This document shows, piece by piece, positions 6,514 through 7,229 of a stretch of DNA of 7,229 bases (the first letter of the stretch is position 1; each line of letters starts with the position of its first letter). This stretch comes from Hyphomicrobiales bacterium. GTDB lineage: Bacteria > Pseudomonadota > Alphaproteobacteria > Rhodobacterales > Rhodobacteraceae. The translations under genes and the position numbers were made by a program. Below the pieces are notes generated by a model that was given only the letters and a program-made list of their open reading frames with translations, searched no databases and was not told where the DNA came from. Location of the stretch: positions 1 to 7,229 of the forward strand of contig PWLT01000045.1 of NCBI GenBank assembly GCA_003558415.1. The letters run 5' to 3'.

Positions 6514-6700
6514 CATTCCGGCAGGTCTCCTGGCTTGCGGGTCAATGCGGTCGCCTCGCCTTCCCGGCCTCTTGACGGGCCAGTGGCATCTGGAGGCGCC
6601 GCTCACCGCGCACAGTTGCGGGGGCAGCTCCGGCTTCGGCCCGAGAGGGGCCGCTCCGGATTCCCTTTTCACCACCGCCCTTGGGCGGCGGACCGGAATG
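6514..6700 (-). ncRNA. Cobalamin (AdoCbl-type) riboswitch aptamer
   Basis: Located in the btuB leader and read on the minus strand. The conserved elements appear in order: GGTGGTGAAAAGGGAA (6676-6661); a P5-like arm whose outer strands are TCCGG and CCGGA, closed inside by CGGCCC/GGGCCG around loop CTCTC; GCTGCCCCCGCAACTGTG ending at 6611; GCCACTG (6587-6581); GGGAAGGC (6565-6558); and the B12 box AGCCAGGAGACCTGCC (6535-6520). P1 is an exact 8-bp helix, CATTCCGG (6700-6693) with CCGGAATG (6521-6514), which sets the limits given. This class binds adenosylcobalamin in the cytoplasm and normally represses B12 uptake or synthesis genes. It controls btuB directly and, through the polycistronic transcript, probably all seven genes. 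The class II versus I subtype was not resolved by eye. Confidence 0.97.
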
Positions 6701-6705
6701 GCATG

Positions 6706-6734
6706 GGCGTAGAGATTCGCTATCGCCGGGTCAA
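6706..6734 (-). promoter_or_regulatory. Candidate promoter of the btuB operon
   Basis: A good -35 hexamer TTGACC (6734-6729, within CTTGACC) is followed, after a 17-base spacer, by a weak -10, TACGCC (6711-6706). Transcription would start at about 6700, just where the aptamer P1 helix begins, which supports the position. The -10 match is poor, so this remains tentative. Confidence 0.45.
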
Positions 6735-6814
6735 GCGCTTTGGCGGGGCACCCGTGCGCGTCCGGCTCGGCGGGCGCGCTTTCCCTGCCCGCGCGGGCGC
6801 GCTATGGAGCCGTC
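6735..6814. other. Divergent intergenic region before zapE
   Basis: Eighty bases between the operon promoter and the zapE start. A perfect 12-base palindrome GCCCGCGCGGGC lies at 6787-6798, 16 bases before the zapE ATG; it could be chance in such GC-rich DNA. I see no convincing plus-strand -35/-10 pair. GGAG at 6807-6810 is a possible, closely spaced Shine-Dalgarno for zapE. Confidence 0.35.
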
Positions 6815-7229
6815 ATGGCCACGACTCTGCCCGATATCTACGATCATGCGGTGCGCGAGGCCGGGCTTCGCCCCGATCCCGCGCAGCGCCGCGCGATGGA
6901 GAGCCTGGAGCCGCTGCGCGTCTGGCTGGAACGCGAGGACGCGCGCCCGCGCGGGCTGTTGCGCACGCTGTTCGCAAGGCCCGAGCCGCCGCCCACGGGC
7001 GGGCTCTATCTGTGGGGCGGGGTCGGGCGCGGAAAGTCCATGCTCATGGACATGTTCCACGGCGCCGTGGCGATCGAGGCCAAGCGCCGCGTGCATTTCC
7101 ACGCCTTCATGCAGGAGGTCCACGCCGGGCTCAATGCCGCGCGCAAAAGCGGCGCGGAGGATGCGCTTGCCCCGGTGGGCGAGGGGCTGGCGCGCGATCT
7201 GCGGCTGTTGTGCCTCGACGAGATGCAGA
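6815..7229 (+). CDS. zapE: ZapE/AFG1-family ATPase, N-terminal part
   Basis: Cytoplasmic P-loop ATPase of the AFG1 family. E. coli ZapE associates with the FtsZ ring under stress; the eukaryotic AFG1/LACE1 relatives act in mitochondrial protein quality control. The first 138 residues are in the window. Family features: a helical N-terminus (LPDIYDHAVREAGLRPDPAQ, 5-24), then GGLYLWGGVGRGKSMLMDMF (62-81) with Walker A GGVGRGKS (68-75), RRVHFHAFMQEVHAGL (91-106), and Walker B RLLCLDEM (130-137) with Asp135-Glu136. The ATG at 6815 fits the family's N-terminal length and has GGAG four bases upstream. The family is about 360-380 residues, so more than half lies beyond the right edge. It is transcribed away from the B12 operon and has no evident functional link to it. 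Confidence 0.93.
   Translation, partial: MATTLPDIYDHAVREAGLRPDPAQRRAMESLEPLRVWLEREDARPRGLLRTLFARPEPPPTGGLYLWGGVGRGKSMLMDMFHGAVAIEAKRRVHFHAFMQEVHAGLNAARKSGAEDALAPVGEGLARDLRLLCLDEMQ

Noticed and set aside
6367..6675. N-terminal extension of btuB through the leader (103 extra residues)
   Set aside because: It overlaps the cobalamin aptamer, lies before a clear signal peptide and a strong SD at 6374-6379, so it is non-coding.
6731..7123. Minus-strand open frame (130 codons) opposite zapE
   Set aside because: Shadow of the ZapE coding frame, which carries Walker A and B motifs; the translation is His/Arg/Ala-rich without a motif.
1..7229. CRISPR array, tRNA/rRNA gene, insertion sequence or phage element
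   Set aside because: No spaced direct repeats, tRNA-like cloverleaf, transposase or integrase motifs were seen on either strand.

Overview
This GC-rich window looks alphaproteobacterial, most likely Rhodobacterales. I base that on base composition, gene style and an intergenic motif (GCCTCCGGCGGGGATATTT) that I remember as abundant in that order. No 16S or other taxonomic marker is present, so the assignment is an inference. Nearly all of the window is one minus-strand operon for vitamin B12 (cobalamin/corrinoid) uptake, read from right to left.

Layout from the 5' end of the operon: a candidate promoter near 6706-6734; a clear AdoCbl-type cobalamin riboswitch aptamer (about 6514-6700, with all the hallmark boxes); a roughly 135-nt expression platform with three hairpins; a strong Shine-Dalgarno; then btuB (TonB-dependent outer-membrane receptor, 4450-6366). 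A 122-bp gap carrying the repeat and a GC stem-loop follows. After it come btuF (periplasmic binding protein with signal peptide, 3494-4327), btuC (permease, 2505-3497), btuD (ATPase, 1759-2505), a second BtuF-like protein without signal peptide (962-1762), exbB (333-965) and exbD (cut by the left edge, 1-333). From btuF to exbD every junction overlaps by 1-4 bases, so these six genes are probably translationally coupled. On the right, divergently transcribed on the plus strand, is the 5' part of a ZapE/AFG1-family ATPase gene (6815 to the window end).

Working model: the riboswitch senses intracellular cobalamin and shuts the operon when it is plentiful. BtuB brings corrinoid across the outer membrane using energy from the operon's own ExbB-ExbD motor; the TonB partner is not in the window and may lie just beyond the left edge. 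BtuF hands the ligand to BtuCD for import. The second BtuF-like protein would be cytoplasmic as encoded, and its role is the main open question. The remaining long plus-strand reading frames are antisense shadows of these genes.
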